This document shows, piece by piece, positions 50,386 to 59,995 of a stretch of DNA of 64,000 nt (its first letter is position 1; each line of letters opens with the position of its first letter). The position numbers and the translations under genes are program-made. Under the pieces are notes generated by a model. The model worked only from the letters and a program-made list of their open reading frames with translations, had not been told where the DNA came from and did not search any database. Source of the stretch: Sphaerimonospora sp050942215 (GTDB lineage Bacteria; Actinomycetota; Actinomycetes; Streptosporangiales; Streptosporangiaceae); NCBI RefSeq assembly GCF_050942215.1, contig NZ_CP192056.1, positions 5,952,001 to 6,016,000 on the forward strand. Reading direction: 5' to 3'.

Positions 50386-50547
50386 ACCCTCTCCCCGTAT
50401 CGAAACCCGATGTCGCAGCCCATATCGCACTCCCTTGTCGCCCGCAAGAACGACACCTGAGCAACCTCGGGACGACGTCGGGACGACATCGCGAGCAACA
50501 CCCTGAGCATCACGGGGAGCACCACCGGAGACGATGCCGGGCCGCGG

Positions 50548-51624
50548 CTACTCCCGAGAGCGCAGGCCGTACATCAGTTCCTGCCAGCGGCCGACGATGG
50601 CGGGCGCCGCGTGCGCCGACGCGGACTCCAGCGCACCCGCGGCGAGCGACATGCGGCGGCGCTCGTCGTCGACGAGCCCGAGCAGCGCCCCGGCGTACGA
50701 CTCGATCTCGTCGTCGCCCTCGTGGACCAGGACGCTGTCCCGGCCCGGACGCAGGAAAGCCCGCGGGCCGCGCGCCCCGTCGAATCCGACCACCGGCACC
50801 CCGCAGCTCAGTGCCTCGATCACCGCCATCCCGAGCACCTCCTGCCTGGACGGCACCGCGATGATGGACGCCTTGGCGAACTCCCCCGGCAGATCGGGTG
50901 TGACTCCCATGAAGTAGACGTGGTTGTGCAGCTCCAGCTCCTGGACCAGGGCGCGCAGCCGCCGTTCCTCGGGCCCGCTGCCATAGAGCCGCAGCCGCCA
51001 GTCGGGGCGCTTGTCCGCGACTATCGCGAACGCGCGGATCAGCCGGTCGTACGCCTTGCCCCGCACCAACCGGCCGCCCGCGCTGACGATTCGGTTGTCC
51101 ATGCGCGAACGCGGCCACGGCCCCGCCGGGAGCGCGTCCGGGATGGCGTGCACGGAAAGATCGTCCTCGAGCAGACGGGCCCACTCCTCCCGGCCGCTCT
51201 CCGTGCTGGTCACGACGGCGTCCAGACGCGGATAGAAGCGCTGGACGGGGGCCGGCACGGCCGGCCGGGTCCACTCCCGCGCGATGCGGATGACGTGCCG
51301 TGGCGCGTGCCTGGCCGCCTGGACGCTCAGCGTCGGCCGGGCGGTCACCAGCACCTCGCTGTGCAGTCCGCGCAGCATGCGCCACAGGGCGACCTCGGTG
51401 CGCATCTGCCCGCGTGGCAGCAGCCTGCGTGCGCGGGGACGGGCGTCCACCAGCCACCGCATCGTGACCCGGCGGTCGACGGGGAAGAAGGGCGCCTCCC
51501 TGGTCCGCCGTACGCTCACCACCTCCACCTCGTGCCGTGCCGCGAGTTCTCCCGCGAGGTTCAGGGTGGCGCGGACGTCGCCGCGCATGCCGTACGCCGA
51601 CGGCACCAGGAAAGTGATCTTCAC
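50548..51624 (-). CDS. Glycosyltransferase family 4
   Basis: 358 residues with the GT-B fold: N-terminal MKITFLVPSAYGMRGDVRAT, interdomain YPRLDAVVTSTESGREEWAR, nucleotide-sugar site VSAGGRLVRGKAYDRLIRAF and LRLYGSGPEERRLRALVQEL, and VPSRQEVLGMAVIEALSCGV with GFDGARGPRAFL. Overlaps the next gene (ATGA). Transfers a sugar to a lipid or polymer. Confidence 0.88.
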   Translation of the reverse strand: MKITFLVPSAYGMRGDVRATLNLAGELAARHEVEVVSVRRTREAPFFPVDRRVTMRWLVDARPRARRLLPRGQMRTEVALWRMLRGLHSEVLVTARPTLSVQAARHAPRHVIRIAREWTRPAVPAPVQRFYPRLDAVVTSTESGREEWARLLEDDLSVHAIPDALPAGPWPRSRMDNRIVSAGGRLVRGKAYDRLIRAFAIVADKRPDWRLRLYGSGPEERRLRALVQELELHNHVYFMGVTPDLPGEFAKASIIAVPSRQEVLGMAVIEALSCGVPVVGFDGARGPRAFLRPGRDSVLVHEGDDEIESYAGALLGLVDDERRRMSLAAGALESASAHAAPAIVGRWQELMYGLRSRE

Positions 51625-52511
51625 TCTCCCACCTCAAGCCGCAACTCGTCGTCGACGGTGAAGGAGGGTCTGATCGGAACGCCGTCCATCAGGGCATGGG
51701 GATAGGGGACCCGCCGGCGCTTGCCCTCGACGTCGTCGAGCCGGGCCCCCAGCGGCAGCCCCCGGCCCATCCCGTCGACGTCCAGGTGCGGCACCCAGAC
51801 GCCGTGGCCGTTCGGGGTGGCGGCGAGCACGTCGCACAGCGACAGCGCGGCGTGGAAACGGACCCCGTGAACGGTGGCCGCGACGACGATCCGAGGCGCG
51901 GTCTCCGCGGTCCCGGCCGGTGAATCACCGGCCGGCGGGCCGCCGTCCGGGGTGGCGAGCCGCATGGTCAGCCTGGCCTCGTGATGCTGTTCGTCGTCGC
52001 CGAGGCCGGTGTAGGCGAGCAGCCCGGTCACCTCGAACCGCCCTTCCCGGAACCACACCGCCCGGACGTCCGCGACCGGCTCGGCTTGATCGATCTTGAT
52101 GGCCAGGAAGCCGTTGCGGGTGCGATAGGTGCGGTAGGCCATCGTGCGCAGCCCCAGCGCGTACGCGTCGAGCCGGTCGAGCGAGAAGCCCGGGTCGACG
52201 CTCCGGATCCGGGTCCGGGAGTCGCCCTGCTGGAGATAGGCGTCCCATCGACCGGGGGTGAGCGCCAGCGGCGCGAGCGAGACCGCGACGCTCGCGTCCC
52301 ACGTCCGCCCGCTCCGCCGACCCGTGGCCGACTCACGGTCGGTGGAGCCCAGCGTCACGTGGCGTTCCACCCCGCTGCCCCGTAACCGCAGGACGAGCAG
52401 GGTGCCGTCGGCCAGCGGCTCCTCCACGGCGATCCGCAGGGAGAGGACGTCGGTCAAAGTGACCTCCGCGTCGGTGACGACCAACCCCGTCAGCCTCGTT
52501 GCCGAGCGCAC
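51621..52511 (-). CDS. Hypothetical protein coupled to glycosyltransferase
   Basis: 296 residues, rich in beta strands (VVTDAEVTLTDVLSLRIAVE, WDASVAVSLAPLALTPGRWD, FEVTGLLAYTGLGDDEQHHE). No signal peptide and no family I know. Its stop overlaps the glycosyltransferase start, so it probably works with it. GTG 52511 with GGGGAGGG upstream. Confidence 0.65.
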   Translation of the reverse strand: MRSATRLTGLVVTDAEVTLTDVLSLRIAVEEPLADGTLLVLRLRGSGVERHVTLGSTDRESATGRRSGRTWDASVAVSLAPLALTPGRWDAYLQQGDSRTRIRSVDPGFSLDRLDAYALGLRTMAYRTYRTRNGFLAIKIDQAEPVADVRAVWFREGRFEVTGLLAYTGLGDDEQHHEARLTMRLATPDGGPPAGDSPAGTAETAPRIVVAATVHGVRFHAALSLCDVLAATPNGHGVWVPHLDVDGMGRGLPLGARLDDVEGKRRRVPYPHALMDGVPIRPSFTVDDELRLEVGE

Positions 52512-52669
52512 CGTCCAGCTCCCTCCCCGTCGATTGAGCCAACGTTGAGGTTACCGTGATTCTCCTGTTATGTGGAGAAAGACTTTGTCGCCCTCACCAG
52601 CTAAACCCCACTTTCTCGCGGATTGACACGCTATCTACACAAATAGTGCATGCTTTCCGCAAAGACACT

Positions 52670-54787
52670 TTACGCTCCCTTGACGGATTTGATCAGAAGC
52701 TGGGCGACGTCCACGACCTCCAGAGTCTCCTTGGCCTCACCCGCGTTCTTCTTCTCATTGATCGCGTCGCCGAGCATGACCAGGCAGAACGGACAGGCCG
52801 TGGAGACGGTGTCCGGGTCGGTGGTCAGCGCCTCGTCCACCCGCTCGGTGTTGATGCGCTTGCCGATCCGCTCCTCCATCCACATGCGCGCGCCGCCGGC
52901 GCCGCAGCAGAACCCGCGGTCCTTGCAGCGGTGCATCTCCTGCGCCTGGACGCCGGGGACCTTGGCCATGATGTCGCGCGGCTGGGCGTACACCTTGTTG
53001 TGCCGTCCCAGGAAGCACGGGTCGTGGTAGGTGATCTTCTCCTCGATCGGCGTGATCGGGGTGAGCCTGCCCTCCTCGACCAGGCGGGCCAGCAGCTGGG
53101 TGTGGTGTACGACCTCGAACGTGCCGCCGAGCTGCGGATACTCATTCGCCAGGGTGTTGAAGCAGTGCGGGCAGGTCGCCACGATCTTCTTCACGCCCGC
53201 GTCGTTGAGCGTCTCGATGTTCTGCTGGGCGAGCATGTTGAACAGGAACTCCATGCCCAACCGGCGGGCCGGATCCCCGGTGCAGGCCTCCATCGGGCCC
53301 AGCACGGCGAACTTCACCCCGGCGATGTGCAGCAGCTCGGCGACCGCCTTGGTGGTCTTCTTGGCCCGGTCCTCCAGCGCGCCGGCGCAGCCGACCCAGA
53401 ACAGGTACTCGGTGTCGGCGGGCATCTTCTCGTCCACGATCGGGACCTCAACGGGTGGATCGAGATTGGCGAGCTCCTCGATCCACTCGGCCCGCTTCAT
53501 CTCCGACATGCCCCACGGGTTGCCCTTGTTCTCGAGGTTCTTGAGCATGACGCCCGCCTCGGAGGGGAAGGACGACTCGATCATCACCTGGTAGCGGCGC
53601 ATGTCGAGAATGTGGTCGATGTGCTCGATGTCCACCGGGCACTGCTCCACGCACGCGCCGCAGTTGGTACACGACCACAGCACGTCGGGATGGATGACCC
53701 CGTCCTCGGCCACCAGCGGCTTGTCCAGCAGCGCCAGCACGTCCTCGCCGAAGCCGGCCCGCTCCTCCTCGCTCGCCAGCAGGTACGGCGCCGCCGCCAG
53801 CGCGTGGTCACGCTGGTCCAGGATGAGCATCTTGGGCGACAGCGGCTTGCCGGTGTTCCACGCCGGACACTGCGACTGGCAGCGGCCGCACTCGGTACAG
53901 GTGTAGAAGTCCAGGAAGCCCTTCCACGTCGTGTCCTGAATCTTGCCGCGGCCGAAGACGTCGACGTCGGGGTCGGCCTCCTCGAAGTCCAGCACCTTGC
54001 CGTTGCTGCGCATCGGCTGCGCCGCGCCCATGCCGTCCGGGCGGCGGGAGAACAGCACGTTCAGCGGCGCGGTGAAGATGTGCAGGTGCTTGGAGTTCAC
54101 CACCAACACCAGGAACACCAGCATGAAGCCGATGTGCAGCAGCAGCGCGATCTGCTCCAGCAGTTCGCTGTGCGGCAGGAGAGCGGCGACCGCCCCGGAG
54201 GCGAACGCCCCGGACTCATAAGGGAAGTTGCCGGTGTTGATCGCGGCGGCACGGGCCAGGAACAGCGTCCAGATGATGTTGAAGATCATGAACAGCGTGA
54301 GCCAGGCGCCGCCCAGGTGGGAGCCGGCGAACCGGGAGTCACGGCCCAGCTTCTTGGGCGAGTTCTTGATCCTGATGACGGCGAAGGCGACCAGGCCGAG
54401 CAGACAGGCGACCGCGATGAAGTCCTGCAGGAAGCCCAGCACCGGCCAGGTGCCGATCAGGGGAATGCTGAAGTCGGCGTGCCCCGTGATCGCACCCTTG
54501 ATGATCGCGCCGTACGCCTCGATGTAGACGGTCAGCAGAATGAAGAAGGCCCACATCACGAAGAAGTGGGCGACGCCCGAGGGCGTCCATTTCAGCAGCT
54601 TGCGCTGGCCGAAGACCTCCACCAGCTGGGTCTTGATCCCGATGCCGACGTTGGCCCTGGCGTACTCGATCCGTTCCGGGGCGGGCTGGCCACTGGTGGC
54701 GAGCCGGAAGAGGAACAGCACGCGGCGTCCGGCCAAGGCGACCGCGGCCACGGTCATGACGAGCCCGATTATCGCTACCCAGAGCAC
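52670..54787 (-). CDS. Membrane Fe-S electron-transfer protein (EtfD/GlpC-like)
   Basis: 705 residues. N-terminal half: about six membrane helices (VLWVAIIGLVMTVAAVALAG, LGGAWLTLFMIFNIIWTLFL, LLLHIGFMLVFLVLVVNSKH). C-terminal half: two 4Fe-4S sites CTECGRCQSQCPAWNTG and CTNCGACVEQCPVDIEHIDH, and two CCG domains (VDLLFPVCRG-type and CCGAGGARMWMEE). This is the EtfD-like linker (mycobacterial Rv0338c type) that passes electrons from electron-transfer flavoprotein to quinone. GTG 54787 with GGAGG. Confidence 0.88.
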   Translation of the reverse strand: MLWVAIIGLVMTVAAVALAGRRVLFLFRLATSGQPAPERIEYARANVGIGIKTQLVEVFGQRKLLKWTPSGVAHFFVMWAFFILLTVYIEAYGAIIKGAITGHADFSIPLIGTWPVLGFLQDFIAVACLLGLVAFAVIRIKNSPKKLGRDSRFAGSHLGGAWLTLFMIFNIIWTLFLARAAAINTGNFPYESGAFASGAVAALLPHSELLEQIALLLHIGFMLVFLVLVVNSKHLHIFTAPLNVLFSRRPDGMGAAQPMRSNGKVLDFEEADPDVDVFGRGKIQDTTWKGFLDFYTCTECGRCQSQCPAWNTGKPLSPKMLILDQRDHALAAAPYLLASEEERAGFGEDVLALLDKPLVAEDGVIHPDVLWSCTNCGACVEQCPVDIEHIDHILDMRRYQVMIESSFPSEAGVMLKNLENKGNPWGMSEMKRAEWIEELANLDPPVEVPIVDEKMPADTEYLFWVGCAGALEDRAKKTTKAVAELLHIAGVKFAVLGPMEACTGDPARRLGMEFLFNMLAQQNIETLNDAGVKKIVATCPHCFNTLANEYPQLGGTFEVVHHTQLLARLVEEGRLTPITPIEEKITYHDPCFLGRHNKVYAQPRDIMAKVPGVQAQEMHRCKDRGFCCGAGGARMWMEERIGKRINTERVDEALTTDPDTVSTACPFCLVMLGDAINEKKNAGEAKETLEVVDVAQLLIKSVKGA

Positions 54788-55017
54788 GGGTTCCTCCCAT
54801 ATGGAACGGTGACAGGGCACACCGAATGGTACCGGCCAGTAACATATGTCCGTCACCGATGGCTACTTGAAGGCCGATGCTAGAACAAGGCTCTGGCCCA
54901 GGCTACGCGGGGTCAGGTCATGCGCCGTCCCGGTGGTACGCCGTCGGACCGGATCGGGTCATGCGCCGAGGGTCACACGCGGGTCACACACGCATGTCAC
55001 ACACGCATGTCACGCGG

Positions 55018-55668
55018 TCAGGTAGCCGCGTCAGGTGACACGGTCAGGTAGCGCTGAATGGTGGGGGCCAGCAACTCGACCAGTTCCTCGGTGCCGGCCG
55101 ACGCCAGCGGCTCCAGCCGCATGATGTGCCTGGCCATGACCACGCCCAGCATCTGGGAGAAGGCGGTCTGCATCCGGATCTGCGGAACGCCGAGCTCGGC
55201 GCCGACCCGTCCAAGCACCGCCGACGAGAAGAACTCCCGCACCATGGCCACACCCTGTTCGTTGACCATTGCGGTCCGCAGCAGGCCCAGCACGTGCTCG
55301 CGCGCGTCCGGATCACCGGTCATCGTCAGGATGAAGCGCACCAGGCGTTCGCCGACCTCCTCACGCGGACCGTTGACGATCGTGGGGATCACGACGGCCG
55401 GATCGAACGGCAGCCGCATGGCCGCGACGAACACCCCGTCCTTGGTCTCGAAGTAATGGTGGACCAGGGCGGGGTCGACCCCGGCGGCCCGTGCGATGCC
55501 CCGGATCGTGGCCTTGTCGAATCCCTTCTCGGCGAAGACCTTGCGCGCTGCGGCGAGGATCTCCCCACGGGTGTCGGCCGAGCCGGGCCTGCGGCCGGGT
55601 CGCCCCGGCCGTCGCCGTACCTCCGCCGTGTCGGCCACGTGCGGCAATGTCCGGTTGCGTTCCGTCAT
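55018..55668 (-). CDS. TetR-family regulator
   Basis: 216 residues. Helix-turn-helix ILAAARKVFAEKGFDKATIR with GIARAAGVDPALVHHYFETK, then a ligand domain (VVIPTIVNGPREEVGERLVR, LGVVMARHIMRLEPLASAGT). Lies six bases downstream of the TIM-barrel gene on the same strand, so it may regulate that gene. A 13-bp repeat (GTCACACACGCAT) lies just beyond its 3' end. Confidence 0.92.
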   Translation of the reverse strand: MTERNRTLPHVADTAEVRRRPGRPGRRPGSADTRGEILAAARKVFAEKGFDKATIRGIARAAGVDPALVHHYFETKDGVFVAAMRLPFDPAVVIPTIVNGPREEVGERLVRFILTMTGDPDAREHVLGLLRTAMVNEQGVAMVREFFSSAVLGRVGAELGVPQIRMQTAFSQMLGVVMARHIMRLEPLASAGTEELVELLAPTIQRYLTVSPDAAT

Positions 55669-55674
55669 GCTCGA

Positions 55675-56490
55675 TCATGAAGCCGCCGCGGACGCGGCGA
55701 AGTTCAGCCGGGCGAAGGCGAGTGCCTCGGCGAGGTCGTCGATCCGCTCGGTGCGGCTGGCCGCCTTACGCGTGTTGATCTCCAACACGATGAGGCCGGT
55801 GTAGCCGGTGGTGGCCAGACGCTCCAGGACCTGTGCGCACGGCTGTGTGCCCCGCCCCGGCACAAGATGCTCGTCCTTGTTGGCGGTGCCGACGCCGTCG
55901 GCCAGATGGAGGTGGGAGAGACGGTCCCCGAGCTTGACGGCCATCTCCATCGCGTCGGAGCCGGACACCGCCGTGTGGGACAGATCGAGCGTCACCTGCG
56001 GGAAGTCGTAGTCGACCGGATCCCAGTCCGGCGCGTACGGCACGACCTCGCCGCCCCTGGCCCTGAGGGGGAACATGTTCTCCACCGCGAAGACGACGTC
56101 GGTCTCCTCGCGCATGCGCGCCAGCCCGGCCTCGAACTCCCTGGCGTAGTCGCGCTGCCAGCGGAACGGCGGGTGGACCACCACGGTGGAGGCGCCCAGC
56201 CGCTCGGCCGCGTCGCGGGCCCGCCGCAGCTTGACCCACGGGTCACGGCCCCAGACCCGCTGCGTGAGCAGCAGGCACGGCGCGTGCACGGCCAGGATCG
56301 GGATCTCGTAATGATCGCTGAGCCGCTGGAGGACGTCGACGTCCTGGCTCACCGGATCCTGCCCCACCATGATCTCGACACCGTCATAACCCAGGCGTGC
56401 GGCCAACTCGAAAGCATCCGGCGTACGCTCCGGATAGACCGACGCCGTCGAGAGCGCCACCTTCGCGTTGGGCACGCGGATGTTACTCAT
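55675..56490 (-). CDS. Sugar phosphate isomerase/epimerase-like TIM-barrel protein 2
   Basis: 271 residues: VALSTASVYPERTPDAFELA, LGYDGVEIMVGQDPVSQDVD, VHAPCLLLTQRVWGRDPWVK, VVVHPPFRWQRDYAREFEAG, DVVFAVENMFPLRARGGEVV, LDLSHTAVSGSDAMEMAVKL, HLHLADGVGTANKDEHLVPG and LIVLEINTRKA hold the metal ligands (Glu, Asp, His). Same superfamily as the first gene of the window. Followed by a TetR gene (6 bases). ATG 56490. Substrate unknown. Confidence 0.85.
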   Translation of the reverse strand: MSNIRVPNAKVALSTASVYPERTPDAFELAARLGYDGVEIMVGQDPVSQDVDVLQRLSDHYEIPILAVHAPCLLLTQRVWGRDPWVKLRRARDAAERLGASTVVVHPPFRWQRDYAREFEAGLARMREETDVVFAVENMFPLRARGGEVVPYAPDWDPVDYDFPQVTLDLSHTAVSGSDAMEMAVKLGDRLSHLHLADGVGTANKDEHLVPGRGTQPCAQVLERLATTGYTGLIVLEINTRKAASRTERIDDLAEALAFARLNFAASAAAS

Positions 56491-56577
56491 CAAGCCCGCC
56501 TCCCCTGGCGGTCCCTGCGCCCGTTCACGGATCCAGCCTAAGCCGCGTCCGGGTCCGGCGAGGCCTATCGTGGGCGC

Positions 56578-57276
56578 ATGGCGCGGATCGTGAGCGGGGC
56601 CATACCCAGCCCGAACATCTGGAACTCCCCCCAGGTCTACGAACTGGAAAATCGCGCGGTGGATCCAGACGGCGCCGTGGATCGCGCCATGCGGGCGATC
56701 CGGCCCTGGGACGGCGCGACCGTGCTCGACATCGGCTGCGGAACCGGCTTCCACCTGCCTTCGCTGGCCGTGACCGCCGGGCGCGTCGTGGGCGTCGAGC
56801 CGCACGCCGGCCTCGCGGCCACGGCCGCGGCCCGCTGCGCCTCACTGGACAACGTCGCAGTCCGTACGGGCACCGCCCAGTCGCTGCCGCTGCCCGACGC
56901 GTCGGTGGACGTGGCCGTCGCCCGGTGGGCGTACTTCTTCGGACCGGGCTGCGAGCCGGGCCTGCGGGAGCTGACCCGGGTCGTACGGCGCGGCGGCGCG
57001 GCCTTCGTCGTGGACCTCGACGGCTCCCGCGGCGCCTTCGGCCGCTGGTTCCTCCGCTCTGTGCCGTCCCACTCTCCCGAGGCGGTCGAGCGGTTCTGGT
57101 CCCGGCAGGGCTGGCAGCGCAGGGAGCTCGACCTGCGCATGGTCTTCGGGTCACGGGCGGACCTGGAGGCGGTGCTCCGCATCGAGTTCACCCCGGAGGT
57201 GGCCGAGGAGGCGATCGCGGAGACGATCGGCCTCGAACTCGCCTACCCCAACGTTCTGCGCTGGCGGTATTTCTGA
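56578..57276 (+). CDS. Class I SAM-dependent methyltransferase
   Basis: 232 residues. VLDIGCGTGFHLPSLAVTAG (SAM motif I), VGVEPHAGLAA, VRTGTAQSLPLPDASVDVAV and ELTRVVRRGGAAFVVDLDGS (motif post I-III) are typical. The C-terminus ends LAYPNVLRWRYF. ATG 56578. Substrate unknown, possibly a small metabolite. Divergent from the TIM-barrel gene. Confidence 0.85.
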   Translation: MARIVSGAIPSPNIWNSPQVYELENRAVDPDGAVDRAMRAIRPWDGATVLDIGCGTGFHLPSLAVTAGRVVGVEPHAGLAATAAARCASLDNVAVRTGTAQSLPLPDASVDVAVARWAYFFGPGCEPGLRELTRVVRRGGAAFVVDLDGSRGAFGRWFLRSVPSHSPEAVERFWSRQGWQRRELDLRMVFGSRADLEAVLRIEFTPEVAEEAIAETIGLELAYPNVLRWRYF

Positions 57277-57330
57277 AGCGCCGCCCGACCCCCATGGGGA
57301 TTGTCGGCCGGGCCAGGTAGCCTCCCGGTC

Positions 57331-58779
57331 GTGAGCAAGGCAGCGAAGCCGGCGTACCGGTGCGGCGAGTGCGGATGGACGACCGTCAAGTGGGTCGGCC
57401 GGTGCGGGGAGTGCCAGGCCTGGGGCACGGTCGAAGAGGCGACCGCCCGGCAGGGTGTGAACGTGGTCAAGCCCGGCGCCGTGTCGGCCCCGGCCGTGCC
57501 GATCGGCCAGGTGAAGGCCGAGACCGTCAGCGCAAGGACGACCGGGGTCGACGAGCTCGACCGCGTCCTCGGCGGCGGACTGGTGCCCGGCGCCGTCGTG
57601 CTGCTCGCCGGTGAGCCGGGCATCGGCAAGTCCACGCTCCTGCTCGAGGCCGCCGCGCGCACGGCACGCGGGGAGACCGTGCTCTACATCACCGGCGAGG
57701 AGTCCACCGCCCAGGTGCGGATGCGGGCCGACCGGATCGGCGCGATCGAGGACAGGCTGTACCTCGCCGCGGAGACCGACCTGTCCGCGCTGGTCACCCA
57801 TGTCGAGAAGGTGCAGCCGACGATGCTGATCGTCGACTCGGTGCAGACGATCGGCTCGGCCGACGCCAGCGGCGTGCCGGGCGGCGTCACCCAGGTCCGC
57901 GAGGTCGCGGGCAACCTGGTGCGCCTGGCCAAGGAGCGCGCCATGTCCACCGTGCTCGTCGGTCATGTGACCAAGGACGGCTCGATCGCCGGCCCCCGGG
58001 TGCTCGAGCACCTGGTGGACGTGGTCCTGCATTTCGAGGGCGACCGCAACTCCCGTCTGCGGCTGGTGCGCGCGGTGAAGAACCGGTTCGGCCCGGTGGA
58101 CGAGGTCGGCTGCTTCGACCTGCACGAAGGCGGGATCACCGGCATCTCGGACCCGAGCGGCATGTTCCTGTCCCGCCACCGCGAGCCGGTGCCGGGCACC
58201 TGCGTCACGGTCACGATCGAGGGCACCCGGCCGTTCCCGGCCGAGTTGCAGGCCCTCGTCGGCCCGACCGAGGCCCCGCAGCCGCGGCGGACCTCGTCCG
58301 GTCTCGACCCCTACCGCGTGGCGCTGGTGCTCGCGGTGATGGAACGGCGGCTGCGCGCCAGCGTCAGCAAATGCGACGTGTTCACCGCCACCGTCGGCGG
58401 CATCAGACTGACCGATCCGTCGGTCGACCTCGCGCTCATGCTGTCGGTGGTGAGCGCCTTCGGCGACACCCCGCTGCCCGCCGGGCTCGTCGTGCTCGGC
58501 GAGGTCGGGCTGGCGGGCGAGCTGCGTCAGGTGCGCGACGTGCGGCGGCGGCTGACCGAGGCGGCCCGGCTGGGCTTCACCCGGGCCATCGTCCCCACCG
58601 GCTCCCTGGACGACGAGAGCAACTCGCTGGAGTCGGCGCCGCCGCGCCGCGGCAACGTGGCCGCCCGTGGCAACCTGATCGCCCTGCGGCCGTCCGACGC
58701 GCGGGCCAGGGCTTTCGCGCCCGGCTTCGAGGTGACCGAGGTCGACAACGTCTGGGACGCCCTCGCCCACGTCAAGTGA
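57331..58779 (+). CDS. radA: DNA repair protein RadA
   Basis: 482 residues. N-terminal zinc finger YRCGECGWTTVKWVGRCGEC, Walker A LLAGEPGIGKSTLLLEAAAR, sensor KNRFG in VRAVKNRFGPVDEVGCFDLH, and the C-terminal Lon-protease-like domain (DPYRVALVLAVMERRLRASV, GLAGELRQVRDVRRRLTEAA). RadA/Sms processes recombination intermediates. Start at GTG 57331 (SKAAKPAYRCG). Followed by disA, a pairing seen in many actinobacteria and Firmicutes. Confidence 0.95.
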   Translation: MSKAAKPAYRCGECGWTTVKWVGRCGECQAWGTVEEATARQGVNVVKPGAVSAPAVPIGQVKAETVSARTTGVDELDRVLGGGLVPGAVVLLAGEPGIGKSTLLLEAAARTARGETVLYITGEESTAQVRMRADRIGAIEDRLYLAAETDLSALVTHVEKVQPTMLIVDSVQTIGSADASGVPGGVTQVREVAGNLVRLAKERAMSTVLVGHVTKDGSIAGPRVLEHLVDVVLHFEGDRNSRLRLVRAVKNRFGPVDEVGCFDLHEGGITGISDPSGMFLSRHREPVPGTCVTVTIEGTRPFPAELQALVGPTEAPQPRRTSSGLDPYRVALVLAVMERRLRASVSKCDVFTATVGGIRLTDPSVDLALMLSVVSAFGDTPLPAGLVVLGEVGLAGELRQVRDVRRRLTEAARLGFTRAIVPTGSLDDESNSLESAPPRRGNVAARGNLIALRPSDARARAFAPGFEVTEVDNVWDALAHVK

Positions 58780-58786
58780 GACAGGG

Positions 58787-59968
58787 GTGAAGAGAGGGTA
58801 CGCCGGTAAGCTGGCGGGACGGCCGTCCATCGCGAGGGAGAGGGTGCTGGACGACGACAAGGGAGCGGACGAGCGCAGGAGGGCCGTGCTGGCCGCCATC
58901 GCTCCGGGCACAGCTCTGCGCGACGGGCTCGAGCGCATCCTGCGCGGTTACACCGGCGGTCTCATCGTCTTGGGCTACGACCGCACCGTGGCGGAGATCT
59001 GCACCGGCGGTTTCACGCTCGACGTCGAGTTCTCGGCCACCCGGCTGCGCGAGCTGGCCAAGATGGACGGTGCGATCGTGCTCGACGACGCGGGCTCGCG
59101 GATCGTCCGGGCGGCCGTGCACCTCGTACCCGATCCGGCCATCCCCACCGAGGAGTCGGGCACACGGCACCGCACCGCCCAGCGGGTGGCCAAGCAGACC
59201 TCGCTGCCCGTCATCGCCATCAGCAAGTCGATGCGGATCATCGCGCTCTACCTCGACGGCAAACGGTACGTCCTGGAGGACTCGGCTGCGATCCTCTCGA
59301 AGGCCAACCAGGCCCTGGCGGCCCTCGAGCGCTACAAGAAGCGGCTCGACGAGGTGTCCGGCGCCCTGTCGGCGCTGGAGATCGAGGATCACGTAACGGT
59401 CCGGGACGTGGCCGTGGTGATCCAGCGGCTGGAGATGGTCCGCCGGATCGCCGGGGAGATCGAGGAGTACGTCGTGGAGCTCGGCACCGACGGCCGCCTG
59501 CTGTCACTCCAGCTCGACGAGCTCGTCGCCGGCGTGGACACCGACCGCGAGCAGATAGTCCGCGACTATCTCCCCGATCCACCGGCCTCGACCGGTTCCC
59601 CCACCTCACCGGGCCCGTCTGTCCGGCATCCCCGGAGTTTCACGGACGCGATGCACGAGCTGGACGAGCTGTCCTCCGCCGACCTGCTCGATCCGGTGAA
59701 GGTCGCCCACGTGCTCGGCCACTCGGGAGCCGGCACGTTGGACGCACCGGTGAGCCCCCGTGGTTTCCGGCTGCTCGCCAAGGTGCCCCGGCTCCCCCGG
59801 GCGATCGTCGACCGGCTCGTCGACCACTTCGGAGGGCTGCAGAAGCTGCTCGCCGCCAGCACCGACGACCTGCAGGCCGTGGGGGGCGTCGGCGAGGCCC
59901 GGGCCCGCAGCGTACGCGAGGGGCTGTCCCGCCTCGCCGACGCCACCATTCTCGATCGCTACCTCTGA
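58787..59968 (+). CDS. disA: DNA integrity scanning protein DisA, diadenylate cyclase
   Basis: 393 residues. The DAC domain contains the DGA motif (LAKMDGAIVLDDAGSR) and RHR motif (SGTRHRTAQRVAKQTSLPVI); it makes c-di-AMP. A linker domain and C-terminal HhH domain (RGFRLLAKVPRLPRAIVDRL, VGGVGEARARSVREGLSRLA) bind DNA. An acidic Pro/Thr insert lies near 265-290. Start is probably GTG 58787; GTG 58844 is an alternative. Forms an operon with radA (7-base gap). Confidence 0.95.
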   Translation: MKRGYAGKLAGRPSIARERVLDDDKGADERRRAVLAAIAPGTALRDGLERILRGYTGGLIVLGYDRTVAEICTGGFTLDVEFSATRLRELAKMDGAIVLDDAGSRIVRAAVHLVPDPAIPTEESGTRHRTAQRVAKQTSLPVIAISKSMRIIALYLDGKRYVLEDSAAILSKANQALAALERYKKRLDEVSGALSALEIEDHVTVRDVAVVIQRLEMVRRIAGEIEEYVVELGTDGRLLSLQLDELVAGVDTDREQIVRDYLPDPPASTGSPTSPGPSVRHPRSFTDAMHELDELSSADLLDPVKVAHVLGHSGAGTLDAPVSPRGFRLLAKVPRLPRAIVDRLVDHFGGLQKLLAASTDDLQAVGGVGEARARSVREGLSRLADATILDRYL

Positions 59969-59995
59969 ACCCCGATCGCCATTCTGGGCCGAGCC

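Noticed and set aside
52556..54883. Plus-strand ORF of 775 codons opposite the EtfD-like gene
   Set aside because: The minus strand holds a full membrane Fe-S protein with conserved cysteine motifs; the plus frame is Arg/His/Gln-rich without a domain and is a shadow of GC-rich coding DNA.
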